DNA of 64,000 bases from Sesamum alatum. Its lineage: Eukaryota > Streptophyta > Magnoliopsida > Lamiales > Pedaliaceae. A program made the position numbers and the translations under genes. Position 1 is the stretch's first letter, and each line of letters opens with the position of its first letter. The DNA lies in contig JACGWO010000007.1 in NCBI GenBank assembly GCA_034509735.1, positions 19,744,046-19,808,045 on the forward strand, written 5' to 3'. Below are positions 9,068 to 21,435 of this stretch, in pieces. The notes under the pieces were generated by a model. The model was given only the letters and a program-made list of their open reading frames with translations, did no database searches and was not told the DNA's origin.

Positions 9068-10774
9068 TGTTAGAATAGGTGACCAGAAAGTCAATGGTAT
9101 TAGTCCTCGGACTTGAGGATCACGGCAGTCCCCTACATACTTAGACTGTATCTTGGATATGGTTAAATTTGACCGGTTATATTACATGGTCATCATAAGC
9201 CTCGTCCAGTGCAGTCGGAGTATGTAAGAACGGTGAATTCCAAGATAGGATCTGTCCCCTGTCAAAGGATATGACAGCAAGATCTCCTATGCGCTCGGAG
9301 ATGGTTTAGACTCACAAAGTCTATGGCCATAGCACTTGATGTAGTGGGAAAGGATTTCCTACGTCGAGTTAAACCTATCTCGAGCCTTATGCATAGTTGC
9401 CTAGTCAAGGATGGGAACCGACCCCTAGACTAAAGGCTGGGAGACAGGCGACAGTAGGACCGTACCCGTACGTATCGAGCGTCGGTAAGACCGCACCTGC
9501 GTATAACTCGGAGCCTAAATGTTCACACCACATATTCACCTAGTCTCTAGTGCCATGGACCGTTGCTAGATGGCCACCCATGGTAAAGGACTACTTTGGT
9601 TATGAAATAACAAGAAGTAGGTCCAAGTCTAGCTGGAAGGTGAACCTAAAGAGTCACACCCGCTACACCAAATGAAAGGGAATTAATTTGGAATTAATTT
9701 CGGGAGAAGGTTTCATTTAATGGAACTAAATTATACTTCATGGAGATTCAAGCCTCCATGGATTATTTGGGATAATCGGGCTTGAGTTCATAAATTAGAT
9801 TTATGAATTTTATAAAGCATGGGCTTTCCTTTTAATTAGATGAAAAGGATGAATTAATTAATTAATGGGCTTGGTATATTAAATAGGATCTAATATAAAG
9901 TCCATGGGAGTATTTAATTTAGAATTAAATAAATCCTTTCCATTAATTAATTAATGGGCTTAGAATATTAAATATGATTTAATATAAAGTCCATGGGAAT
10001 ATTCAATTTAGAATTAAATAGGCCCAGTCCATAAAGCCCATCAAAATGGATGGACAAGATTTGATCTAGAGAATGATGAGATGAAGGGCCATGATTAATT
10101 TGACTTAATCAAAGCCTAATTTGACTAGGATTTGACTAGGTCAAAATCCTAGTCAAAGTGTGTCTCTTTGGAAGAGTTTAAGAAGGAATAGGAAATTCCA
10201 TCTTCTATAAATACTCAAAAAAACACACACTCACACCTAGTATTCTCTACAACTCTCATCTCTCATCTCTATCAAGATTTTCGTCCATCCCCTCTTCTTT
10301 TCTCCAAGATTTCTACTTTCTTCTTCTTGATTTATTCAAGGTAGAACATAAGAGACGTCAGTTGCGTTAATTGATAGCGTGTACCGATGTCTCTTCTCCC
10401 CAATGATTTTCTTGCTAGCACAAGGGTTCGTTGCTTTCCGGTGCAGCGAGTGAGATGATTTAGAGGGTCTCTTCTTTTAGATTTTCGTGCAAAACGGGGA
10501 ACAATGCATGTAGCCGAATGAAGACAAAACTACAACCGGGTAGGTTCTTTAATTATGGTTTTTCGTTTTCTAATTCTATGGCCTCCATGTTGTGTTTTAT
10601 TGAACATGAGATACACCGAACGCCCGGGAGAATCAAGGGCACACCCCTTGATTTGTTTATGTATGTTATGCATGATTTAAATTCCGTTTAATTATGCTTT
10701 GTAATTTTTATTACGCACTATTTCGCGCTTCCGTTATTCGCGTTAATCTCCCAGGCCGATCCACACAATCTTTC
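9068..10774 (+). repeat. 3' LTR of element 1, subfamily A, with U3 deletion
   Basis: It starts TGTTAGAATAGGTGACC after the polypurine tract and ends CTTTCA. It is 1,707 bp, against 2,235 bp for the solo A LTR. About 440 bp are missing just after its first 30 bp (counterpart 4364-4805). TATA box at 10206-10213; U5 hairpin at 10631-10653. It is followed by GTATG and a C-type LTR on the opposite strand. Confidence 0.93.
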
Positions 10775-13708
10775 AGTATGAACACTAAAAGAGAGAATTT
10801 TCAGAGAGTATTTGACCTAAAAACTCCATGAAAAGTGAAGAAAGTTAAGTGAATAGTATCTAGCAAAGTAGTTTTGTGTATGTAGAATGCAGTGTTCAAA
10901 AAACCACCTACATAAGTAAACTCCAAGGCAACTTCCACATACACACACTTCTAGCACATCCACTACACATGATAGTAAGAGAAAACCACCCACAAATCAG
11001 CAAATTTTCGTGCTCATCATGTACATATATGGAAGAGTTGAAACTCCTCCTTAACTAGCTTCAACTTGCATGAAAAAATGGACTTGGACCTTTATGTTTT
11101 TTGACTTGTATTTAATGAAATTAAATAAAGTCCAAATATGTATCCATTGGGCATTAATTAATCTAATTAGTTTCAATCCAATTGAATCCCAATAATTTAT
11201 TTAATCCAATTAAATAAACATAAATCCAAATTAAGAATAATTGATCCAATCAACTATTCTAGCCAAAACCCAATAAATTAATCCAATTAATTTAAAGTTC
11301 CTTAGTCCAAAAAATTAACTAATCCAATTAATTAATTCTTGGATCATCCATCAAATGGATTTCTCAATAAATGATCCAATCATTTATTTTCTCTCTTGAA
11401 TAAATTTAATCCGATTAAATTTATTCGCTTCTTCTAGAATTAATTCCAAATTAACTCCACCAAATCCAAAGTGATTTGTGTGTGACTCATTAGGTTCACC
11501 CTCAGCTAAACTTGGGCTTGTGTCCAACACAATTGATCAATTAAATCCAATTTAATTAATTATTTTCCGATTAACCATTAATCAGAAAAAACGCCCGTCA
11601 CCATGGGTAGCCGTCTAGCAACAGTCCATGGCACTAGAGACTAGGTGAATGTTGGTGTGAACATTTACGCTCCCGAGTTCCATACGAGTATAGTCCTTCC
11701 ATCATTCGTCTCCCGGTCTAAGTCTAGGATATGGAATTGGGCATCGGTTCCCATCCTGGACTAGACAACTATGCTCAGTAACTCGAGGCACGTTTACTCT
11801 ATCGATCGACGTAGGAAACCACTCCCTACTCGACCAATCGCTGTGGCCATCAACTTATAAGAGTTTAAACTGCCTCAGAGCGCATAGGAGACTCGACTGT
11901 GATATACTGACAAGTGCGGATCCTATCTTGGAATCCACCATCCTCAATACATATTCCGACTGCACTGTATAAGGCTTATGATGAACGTATACTAGATACT
12001 GACATCTCTTGCCAGATGCTAGATACAGCTATCATATGCATGTGACTGCCATGATTCCCCAAGTCCGAGGACTAATCTCGTACTATCAGAGTCGGGAATG
12101 CCAGTCGTACCGACCAAGCCTCTAAGGCTTCCATATGACGATTCCCGCGAGTCAATTCAGTCAGCTGACATCCTTGTCAACTAACCTACTATGCATAGAC
12201 GTCCAACATCTGTCGCCGATGAAACACGCCACTCATCCAATGAATGAAATGTTAGAATAGGTGACCATGTAGCCAATCTTGGCGGGAAAAGTGTAACCTA
12301 TGTCTAGACGATGTCAGTGTTTTGATAAAACTACTAATGATAAAGAAGTGAATTCATTCTGGCATTACTTTGTTTGCGTTCACTTTACTGCTTTATCTTT
12401 CTGTTCACTACGCAGACAAAGCCAACGGACTGAAAGCCCATTTCGGGGACTGGGACTACGCTTGGAGGTAGATCCATTAAAATCAGTCCCGCCGAATCGG
12501 TCCGGAAATCTCCAAGTCAAGGAATCTCAAAAATGAGTACCGAGATTCCCCTTGAGACTTGCACTAAGCATCTGCTGTCGTATTTCATCGACGGGTGACG
12601 AAGGTCGTCTAAGCAGTGTTAGTGGGTTAGCATGCTAGGGAGCAACTGACTGAGGTGACTCGCGGGAACCGTCTTACGGATGGCCTTGAGTAGGAATCAG
12701 CAAGGTATGACGTGTATTCCCGGTTCCAACGGTACAGGCCAAGTCCTTTGACTTGAGGAACTGCTGAGTTTACCTGTATATCAGGTCTATATCTTAGATA
12801 TGGTGAGAGATTGCCAAAAAGCACTTGAGTAGTCATAAGTCATGTCTAGTGCAGCTCTGGTGTACAAAGGGACAGTAGTTTCCAAGAAAGGATCTGTCTC
12901 CTGTCAAATGGCATTGATAGTTTGAGTCTCATGTATGCTCCGTGTCTTGTCCTTAAAATCTGTGGCCACAGTAACTGAACAGAAGGGAAGGTTTCCCTTG
13001 CGGCGTTTAGTAAGGACAGACCGACACTTAGGTCCAAAATGGGTACCTGCATTTTCCGTGCCCTAGACCCTAAGTGGTGAGACAGAAGGACAAGTGTACT
13101 ATTAGAGGCTAAGTGGTCATCCCCGATATTTCACCTAGTCTCTAGTGCCATTGACCGTTGCTAGATGGCCACACATGGTAACGGACGGATTCTAGGAATC
13201 CGACCAAGTCTAGCTGAAAGGTGAACCTAAAGAGTCACACACAATCCACACACATCAAGTATTTAATTTAGAATTAAATATTGGAGAAAAGGAAAGATTA
13301 AATTGGATTTCATCGGGTCCTTTATTTTCTTGGAGAATTAATTCCTATTATTTGATAAAAGGAATTAATCTAATAAATTAGATTTATTAGAGAATTAATT
13401 TAATAGGCCTAGAATAAATATTTATAATTTATTATATTTATTTATTTGGCCTTTGGAATATTTAGTAGGATTTAAATATTCCATTAAATTAAATTAATGG
13501 TTGTGATTGAAAGGGAGAGATGGATGGCTAGGGTTAATTTGACTAGGTCAAATACTATTTTAACTAGGACTTTGACTAGGTCAAAATCCTAGTAAAAATA
13601 GACCTCTTAGAGTTGGAGTTTAAAGAGGATTAAAACTCCTCCTCTATATAAACCCCTAGCCTCCTACAATTCAAGGATGATGAATCTTGAAATTCCAACA
13701 CACACACA

Positions 13709-15696
13709 TGAAAGAAATTGTGGATCGTCCCGGGAAAAGCGCGAATGCGGAAGCGCGGTATAATTATAAAAATAAATGCGGAATTTAAACATGCTTTAAA
13801 TTAAAGAACATGTTTCAAAGGGTGTGCCTTTGAAATTCCCGGGTGTTCGGTGTATCTCATGAATAATAAAACATAAAAGAATCATGGAGGCCATAGGGTA
13901 GAAAATAAAAGAGGACGAAAATCATAAACGAGACCTACCCGTTGTCGTTTTCGTCTTCAACGGCTACACGCGTTGTTCCCCATTTTGCACCAAGATCTCG
14001 TTCTTGAGACCCTCCAAATCGTGACACACGATCCACCCACGTATCTTGCACGTCGTGCTAGCAACGAACAAGTTTTTATTTTGGAGTGGATGAATCAACA
14101 ACACGTTATGAATTAACGGTATTGATTCATCAAGTTCTAATGTTCCAAGAACAAGAGAACTAGTGGAATGATTTTCTTGGAGTGTGTGAGAGAGAGAGGG
14201 GCGGACGAGATAGAGGGAGAGAGAGCCGAGTTGTACTGTGTGTTGTGTGTGTTGGAATTTCATCATCCTTCAACTTGTAGGATGCTAGGGGTTTATATAG
14301 AAGAGGAGTCTAATCCTCTTTAAACTCCTCTTTCAAGAACTCTATTTTGACTAGGATTTTGACCTAGACAAAGTCCTAGTCAAAGTAGTGTTTTGACCTA
14401 GTCAAAACAATCCTAGCCATCCATCTCTCCCATTCATCTCACCGTTGATTTAATTTAATTTAATGGAATATTTAAAACCTATTTAAATATTTCCAAGAGG
14501 CTAAAAATAAATATAAATATTATTTAAGCCCATTAAATAAATCCCTTTGATAAATCTAATTTATCAATTTAATTCCTTATATCTAATAGAAGGAATTATT
14601 TCTCCAAGAAAAATAAAGGACCCGATTAAATCCAATTTAATCATTCCTTCACTCCAATATTTAATTCCTAATTAAATATCTAAATGTGTGTGGATAGTGT
14701 GTGACTCTTTAGGTTCACCTTTCAGCTAGACTTGGTCGGATTCCTAGAATCCTTCCGTTACCATGGGTGGCCATCTAGCAACGGTCCATGGCACTAGAGA
14801 CTAGGTGAAATATTCAGGGATGAACATTTAGGCTCTAACAGTACACTTGTCCTTCTGTCTTCGGTCTCATCACTTAGAGTCTAGGGCACGGAAAATGCAG
14901 ATACCCATTTTGGACCTAAGTGTCGGTCTGTCCTCACTAAACGCCGCAAGGGAATCCTTCCCTTCTGTTCAGTCACTGTGGCCACAGTTTTAGGGACAAG
15001 ACCTAGAGTATACATGAGACTCAACTGCCAAAACCTATTGACAGGAGACAGATCCTTTCTTGGAAACTACTGTCACTTTGCACACCAGAACTGCACTAGA
15101 CATGGCTTATGACTACCAAAGAGAATTCTGGCAATCTCTCACCATATCTAAGATACAGCCCTGATGTACAGGTAAACTCAGCAATTCCTCAAGTCAAAGG
15201 ACTTGACATGTACCGTTGGAACCGGGAATACACGTCATACCTTGCTGACCATACTCAAGGTCCTCCGTAAGACGGTTCCCGCGAGTCACCTCAATCAGCT
15301 GCGTCCTAGCATGCTTACCCACTAACACTGCTTAGACGACCCTCGTCACCCGTCGATGAAACACGACAGCAGGTGCTTAGTGCAAGTCTCAAATGGAATC
15401 CCGGTACCCATTTTCGGGATTCCTTGACTTGGAGATTTTCCGGACTGATTCGGGAAGACTGATTCCATGGACCTACCTCCAAGCGTAGTCCCAGTCCCCG
15501 AAATTGATTCTCAGTCCGTGGGCTTTGTTTGCGTAGTGAACAGATATGGAAAATAAATATAAGTGAACACAAACAAAGTGATGCCAAATGAAATTCACTT
15601 CTTTATTCATTAATGATTTATCAAACACCTGAAATTGTCTAGACATAGGTTACATATTCCTGCCAAAATTGGCTTACATGGTCACCTATTCTAACA
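13709..15696 (-). repeat. Solo LTR, subfamily B, nested in the 12250 LTR
   Basis: It begins (in +) TGAAAGAAATTGTGG and ends CCTATTCTAACA. The perfect TSD ACACA lies at 13704-13708 and 15697-15701. At 1,988 bp it matches the host LTR's length in the opposite orientation, so a B-type LTR has landed in another B-type LTR. U5 hairpin at 13813-13835. It is one of the innermost layers of the pile. Confidence 0.95.
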
Positions 15697-16101
15697 ACAC
15701 ACACACCACTCGAGCTCTCTCCTCTCCCTCTCGTCCGCCCTCTTCTCTTTCTCTAGCAAGAAAATATTATTCTTGTTCTCTTGTTTTTGGACCATTAGAA
15801 CCTAGGAAGATCGATCCCGTTAATTCATAACGCGTGGTTGATCTATCCTCTCCAAAAATAATACTTGTTCGTTGCTAGCACGACTTGCAAGATACGTGGG
15901 TGGATCGTGTGTCACGATTTGGAGGATCTCAAGAACGACGTCTTGGTGCAAAACGGGAAACAACGCGAGTAGCCGTTGAAGACGGAAACGACAACGGGTT
16001 GGTCTCGGTTTACGTTTTGGCCCCTTTTAATTTTAATCCCTATGGCCTCCATGATTGCGTGTATGTATTTAATTTATGAGATACACCGAACACCCGGGAA
16101 A

Positions 16102-16124
16102 GTTCAAGGGCACACCCCTTGAAC
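16102..16124 (+). other. U5 hairpin of the 12250 LTR
   Basis: GTTCAAGGG pairs with CCCTTGAAC around loop CACAC. Compared with the A-type stem (AATCAAGGG/CCCTTGATT), two base pairs have changed on both sides, which keeps the pairing. Confidence 0.75.
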
Positions 16125-16550
16125 GTGTTCTTTAATTTTCATTAAAGCATGTTTAAATTTCGTATTCTAATTTTATACCGCGCTTCCGTATTCGCGCTAT
16201 TTTCCCGGGACGATCCACAATCTTTCATGCAATCCTTAGTGCAAGTCTGTATAGGACTCTCGATGCCCTATCTCAAGGTCCTCGACTTGGAACGTTTCAG
16301 ACCTAACCCTTAGAAGTTAGTTTCATAGCTGCCATCCAATGCGCAGCCCAACTACATGGGTTGTTCGTTTGGCCTGTGGGCTTTGTTGTGATGTTAATGG
16401 AATAAACATAAATAGCGAGCACAACAAATGGAACTGCCAAACATGAATACTCACTTTATTCATATAAGAATATTACAATTACAATGACATTGTCAGAAAT
16501 AGATTACATCAAGACCAATCTAATTGGCTTTCCGGTCACCTATTCTAACA

Positions 16551-18161
16551 CGGACGCATTCTTGATGAAATCATATCCCCGTATGACTTCGTGAAAATGT
16601 ATGTTTCCAGCATCAGGAAGCTTTTTTGAGGCCATAAATGTACCTTTGGAGATGGCAGACCTTCTGCTCTTCTCCAACAGATGTGAAACCTTTCCGGTTG
16701 ATCCATATAGATTTCTTCCTCTACAAAACCGTTAAGGAAGGCAATTTTAACGTCCATATGTCATATTTCATAGTCATACCATGATGCTATGGCAAACAGT
16801 ATCCGAATGGACTTAGCCATTGTTATTGCGAGTAGGTTTCCTCAAAATCGACCACGGGTCGTTAAGTGTAACCTTTCGCCACAAGCCTGGCCTTGAAGGT
16901 TGTAACCTCCCCGTAAGCTCCAAGCTTACGTTTGTCGACCCATTTACACCCTACGGGTTTTACCCCTTTGGGTGGATCCAGTAGGGTCAAAACCTTGTTT
17001 ACACCTATTGAGTCCATTTCGAATTTACTGGCCTCAAGCCACTTATCCGAATTGCTGTCTGACCCCGCTTCTCCGTACATCTTTGGATCATTATCCAACT
17101 AATCGATCAGGCCCAGAAATCGAAATCTATCAAGTGGTTGGGATAATCTGGCCAACCTACGAAGGACTGGAACATAATCAGTGGGAACTAGTGGCTCAGA
17201 TGTCACTGCCGCCTCATGGGGCACCTCACTTGATTCCTCAAGGAGTACCTCATCGCGTGGAGTATCTGATGGAAAACCCTTTTCCAAGAACACTGTGTTT
17301 CATGAGACAAACACCTTTTACTCGAAGGGATCATAGAAATAATACCCCACAGTTTCTTCCGGATATCCGACGAGCGTGCATAAACTAGACCCGGAGTCCA
17401 GTTTATCTCCCACTAATCTCTTGACATATGCGGGCAACATGTCCAGTTTAAAAATCATCATGGATCGGACCATGTCCAACAAGGCCCGGTTCCTCCTTTT
17501 AGACACACCATTTAACTGTGGTGTTCCAGGAGGAATCTACTGAGAGAGACTTCCATTCTCTTTTAGATAATCAATTAATTCGCCACTTAAATACTCTCCA
17601 CCTCGGTCCGACTGAAGTGCTTTGATCTTACGACCGGTTTGGTTCTCTACTTCAATTATGTACTCCTTAAACCTTCCAAAGGCTTCAGACGTGTACCTCA
17701 TCACGTAAACATAAGCATACCGTGAGTGATCATCGGTAAAGGTTATGAAATACAAGTACCCACCCCTAGCCTGAGTATTTAATGGGCCACAGACGTCCGT
17801 ATGGATCAAATCCAACAGACCATTGGCTAGCGAACTTTGTCCAACAAAGGGTTTCTTGGGCATTTTTCCCTTTAGACAGGATCCGCAGGTCGATAGGTTG
17901 CTCAAATCGTCTATTTCTAGACTCTTTGAGTATACCAACTTTCTTTTCCTGTCCTTGAAAATATGACCTAACCTCGCATGCAAATTTGTGTGTTATCTTG
18001 ATTATCATATTTCTATTTGTGTTCCGCAGTCATAATCCAATTAGACTGTTGAACACAAACATACTTGGATTGGAGAGGAGTTGTGGGCACTCCCCCTTCT
18101 AATGCCCCTTTACTTGGCAATGCATGCAGACATCATTTACCTTGAACCGCTGAGAACCACG
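16551..18161 (-). pseudogene. Element 3 pol/gag block, tandem copy A
   Basis: Right to left this holds the gag zinc-knuckle edge, GAG-pre-integrase, integrase and N-terminal RT. The knuckle reads CMHCQGKGH then TAG where tryptophan is expected. Most of the protease is deleted, joining NPS... directly to the pre-integrase segment. Pre-integrase HARLGHI and CGSC are present; integrase HTDVCGPL and SDRGGEY supply two catalytic aspartates. The glutamate of the DD35E triad is lysine (GVSKRRN). About 50 residues after RSMM are missing. RT starts SDKWLEA...KGVKPVGCKWV and stops after KGYT (CAA to TAA). Copy B shares these lesions, so the duplication came later. No active enzyme is possible. Confidence 0.85.
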
Positions 18162-20392
18162 TGAAAGAATCGGATACGGGCTGGGAACGCAATGGAAGCG
18201 TAAAAACGTGAATTTAAAGCATAATTTAAAACGGGTTCAAAGGGGTGTTCCCTTTGAAGTTCCCGGGCGTTCGGTGTTTGTCAAAGCATAAAATAAAGAG
18301 GAGAAGAATGCTGGACATGTGGCTAAAAGGATATGAACAAAAGATACATGAAAAACGTAAAGAAAACCAACCTTTGATCACTACACGTAGAACCGGTTTC
18401 TAGCGTTGTTCACTTTCCATTTCTCCTTCTGTTCACTTGAGGATCCAAATTAGAATCCCTCTAATTTGTCCACACCACACTATGGAAGAGTTTATCCCCT
18501 AATCTATTGCTAGATAGAAATAGAGAAAAGAAGAGGAAACACTTTCAAAACAACACTATTATTTAGTGATTTTTGGAATGTTTTTAAGTTCAAACCTTTC
18601 CAAAAGGTATGAACACAAGAAGGAGAGTTTTTTAGAGGTTTTTGGAGAGTTTTTGAGGGTAAAAATCGTGCAAACTAGTACCATACAAGTTATGTGAATG
18701 ATTTTGTGTATGTAGAGTTGTTGAATTCAAAATTCAACTTCTCTTGTCAACTTCCAAAGTAACCTACATACACACACCATGATCTACATAACCATGAATT
18801 ATTATAGCAAATAAAACCACCTACGAAACCATATAAAGGCTGGTCACATGTGCCTCGCATGTGGAAGATTTTAATTCTTCCTTCACTTGCTATAAGTGAA
18901 TTTTCGATGGACTAGGACTACTAGTCTTGGACTTTTATTTAATCTAATTAAAATAAGTCCAAAAAAATTCCATTGGGCATTAATTAATCCAATTAATCTC
19001 AATCCAATTTAAGCCCATAAGTTTATTTAATCCAATTAAATAAACATAAGTCCGAACTCTAATTAATTGATCCAGTTAATTAATTAATCCAAACCCGATA
19101 AATTAATTCAATTAATTTAAAGGTTCTAAGTCCAAAAATTAACTAATCCAATTAATTAATTTTTGGACCATCCATCAAATGGATTTCCCAATAAATGATC
19201 CAATCATTTATTTTTCTCCTTGAATTAATTTAATCCAATTAAATTAATTCGCTTCTTCTAGAATTAATTCCAAATTAATTATACCTATTGCATAGTGATT
19301 TTTGTGGGACTCTTTAGGTTCAGCCTCAGCTAGACTTGAGCTTGTGTCCAACACAATTGGTCAATTAATCCAATTTAATTAACTATTTTCCAATTAACCA
19401 TTATTGGAAAACGGCCAGCACCATAGGTGACCATCTAGCAACGGTCCATGGCACTAGAGACTAGGTGAATGTTGGCGTGAACATTTCGGCTCCCGAGTTC
19501 CATATGAGTACAGTCCTTCCATCATTCGTCTCCCGATCTAAGTCTAGGGTATGGAATTGGGCGTCGGTTCCCATCCTGGACTAGACAACTATGCTCTGTA
19601 ACTCGACGCACGTTTACTCTATCGATCGATGTAGGAAACCACTCCCTACTCAACCAATCGTTGTGGCCATAAACTTATCAGAGTTTAAACTGCCTCAGAG
19701 CGCATAGGAGACTCGACTGTGATATACTGACAAGTGACGGATCCTATCTTGGAATCCACCGTCCTCAATACATATTCCGACTGCACTGTATAAGGCTTAT
19801 GATGAACGTATCCCAGATACTAACATCTCTTGCCAGATGCTGGATACAGCTATCATATGCATTTGACTGCCATGATTCCTCAAGTCTGAGGACTAATCTC
19901 GTACTATCAGAGCCGGGAATGCCAGTCATACCGACCAAGCCTCTAAGGCTTCCATATGGCGATTCCCACGAGTCAATTCAGTCAGCTGACATCCTTGTCA
20001 ACTAACCTACTAATATTGCATAGACGTCCAACATCTGTCGCCGATGAAACACGACACTCATCCAATGAATGCAATCCTTAGTGCAAGTCTGTATAGGACT
20101 CTCGATGCCCTATCTCAAGGTCCTCGACTTGGAATGTTTCAGACCTAACCCTTAGAAGTTAGTTTCATAGCTGCCATCCAATGCACAGCCCAACTACATG
20201 GGTTCTTCGTTTGGCTTGTGGGCTTTGTTGTGATGTTAATAGAATAAACATAAATAGCGAGCACAGGAAATGGAACTGCCAAACATGAATACTCACTTTA
20301 TTCATATAAGAATATTACAATTACAATGACATTGTCAGAAATAGATTACATCAAGACCAATCTAATTGGCTTTCCGGTCACCTATTCTAACA
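18162..20392 (-). repeat. C-type LTR (C2) with mismatched flanks, recombinant
   Basis: This 2,231-bp LTR starts (in +) TGAAAGAATCGG and ends CCTATTCTAACA. Its left flank is CCACG (18157-18161, gag) and its right flank is CGGAC (20393-20397, RT), so there is no TSD. LTR C3 has CCACG on both sides and LTR C1 has CGGAC on its right. C2 is therefore best read as a C3/C1 hybrid from unequal crossing over, not a separate insertion. U5 hairpin at 18236-18258 (stem TTCAAAGGG/CCCTTTGAA). Confidence 0.88.
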
Positions 20393-21435
20393 CGGACGCA
20401 TTCTTGATGAAATCATATCCCCGTATGACTTCGTGAAAATGTATGTTCCAGCATCAGGAAGCTTTTTTTGAGGCAATAAATGTACCTTTGGAGATGGCAG
20501 ACCTTCTGCTCTTCTCCAACAGATGTGAAACCTTTCCGGTTGATCCATATAGATTTCTTCCTCTACAAAACCGTTGAGGAAGGCAATTTTAACGTCCATA
20601 TGTCATATTTTCATAGTTATACCTTGATGTTATGGCAAACAGTATCTGAATGGACTTAACCATTGTTATTGCGAGGAGGTTTCCTCAAAATCGACCACGG
20701 GTCGTTAAGTGTAACCTTTCACCACAAGCCTAGCCTTGAAGGTTGTAACCTCCCCGTAAGCTCCAAGCTTACTTTTATAGACCCATTTACACCCTACGGG
20801 TTTTACCCCTTTGGGTGGATCCATTAGGGTCAAAACCTTGTTTACACCTATTGAGTCCATTTCAAATTTATTGGCCTCAAGCCACTTATCCGAATCGCTG
20901 TCCAACCCCGCTTCTCCGTACATCTTTGGATCATTATCCAACTAATCGATCAGGCCCAGAAATCGAAATCTATCAAGTGGTTGGGATACTCTGGCCAACC
21001 TACGAAGGACTGGAACATCATCAGTGGGAACTAGTGGCTCAGATGTCACTGCCGCCTCATGGGGCACCTCACTTGATTCCTCAAGGAGTACCTCATCGCA
21101 TGGAGTATCTGATGGAAAACCCTTTTCCAAAGAACACTGTGTTTCATGAGACAAACACCTTTTGCTCGGAGGGATCATAAAAATAATACCCCGCAGTTTC
21201 TTTGGGATATCCGACAAGCCTACATAAACTAGACCTAGAGTCCAGTTTATCTCCCACTAATCTCTTGACATATGCCGGCAACATGTCCAGTTTAAAACTC
21301 ATCATGGATCGGACCATGTCCAACAAGGCCCAGTTCCTCCTTTTAGACACACCATTTAACTGTGGTGTTCCAGGAGGAGTCCACTGAGAGAGAATTCCAT
21401 TCTCTTTTAGATAATCAATGAATTTGCCACTTAAA
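20393..21435 (-). pseudogene. Element 3 pol block, tandem copy B, left part (RT and integrase C-terminus)
   Basis: It repeats 16551 onward almost base for base: the same 'cggacgcattcttgatg' start, the same RT segment with AFLNGFVEEEIYM, the same stop after KGYT, the same loss after RSMM and the same lysine in place of the integrase glutamate. It breaks at TTAAA (21431-21435), where a solo LTR inserted. Small differences from copy A (for example single-base indels near 16604 and 20447) show the copies have since diverged. It continues at 33354. Confidence 0.87.

Larger units (their letters stand above)
1..10774 (+). mobile_element. Copia LTR retrotransposon, element 1 (5' end outside window)
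   Basis: This is a degenerate Ty1/copia element read left to right: partial 5' LTR (1-1204), tRNA-iMet primer site, a 2.5 kb untranslated leader, gag relic, pol relic, polypurine tract and 3' LTR (9068-10774). A complete solo LTR (4333-6567) interrupts gag. Without it the internal region is about 5.6 kb, close to the 5.4 kb of element 2. The element sits inside a minus-strand C-type LTR that resumes at 10775. The expected TSD is GTATG (10775-10779) and its partner should lie left of the window. The internal region is much more decayed than in elements 2 and 3, with stops in all frames, so no functional protein is made. Confidence 0.9.
12250..16227 (+). repeat. Solo LTR, subfamily B, inserted in LTR C1
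   Basis: Plus strand, starting TGTTAGAATAGGTGACC and ending CAATCTTTCA. Flanks are TGAAA (12245-12249) and TGCAA (16228-16232), a 5-bp TSD with one mismatch. The uninterrupted copy C2 reads TGCAA at this site, so TGCAA is the original target. Without the nested LTR at 13709-15696 it is about 1,985 bp. It carries a TATA box (13645-13652), an upstream W-box inverted repeat (13571-13597, one mismatch) and the U5 hairpin (16102-16124). Confidence 0.92.
10775..16550 (-). repeat. C-type LTR (C1), interrupted and left-truncated
   Basis: Minus-strand LTR present as 10775-12249 and 16228-16550, with a plus-strand solo LTR between. Its right end (in +) is GGTCACCTATTCTAACA, the reverse complement of the family's LTR start. 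About 450 bp of its left part were displaced beyond base 1 by element 1. The right flank is CGGAC from the RT region of element 3, so it was inserted in element 3's RT. The left CGGAC partner is predicted outside the window. Confidence 0.9.

Noticed and set aside
16972..17388. Plus-strand ORFs over copy A and copy B (16972, 20815, 26803)
   Set aside because: They are antisense shadows of integrase and RT, which are recognisable on the minus strand.
18162..20392. C2 read as one LTR of a complete C-type element with C1 or C3
   Set aside because: No primer site or polypurine tract adjoins any C-type LTR, and the sequence between them belongs to element 3. Recombination between nested LTRs explains the flanks better.
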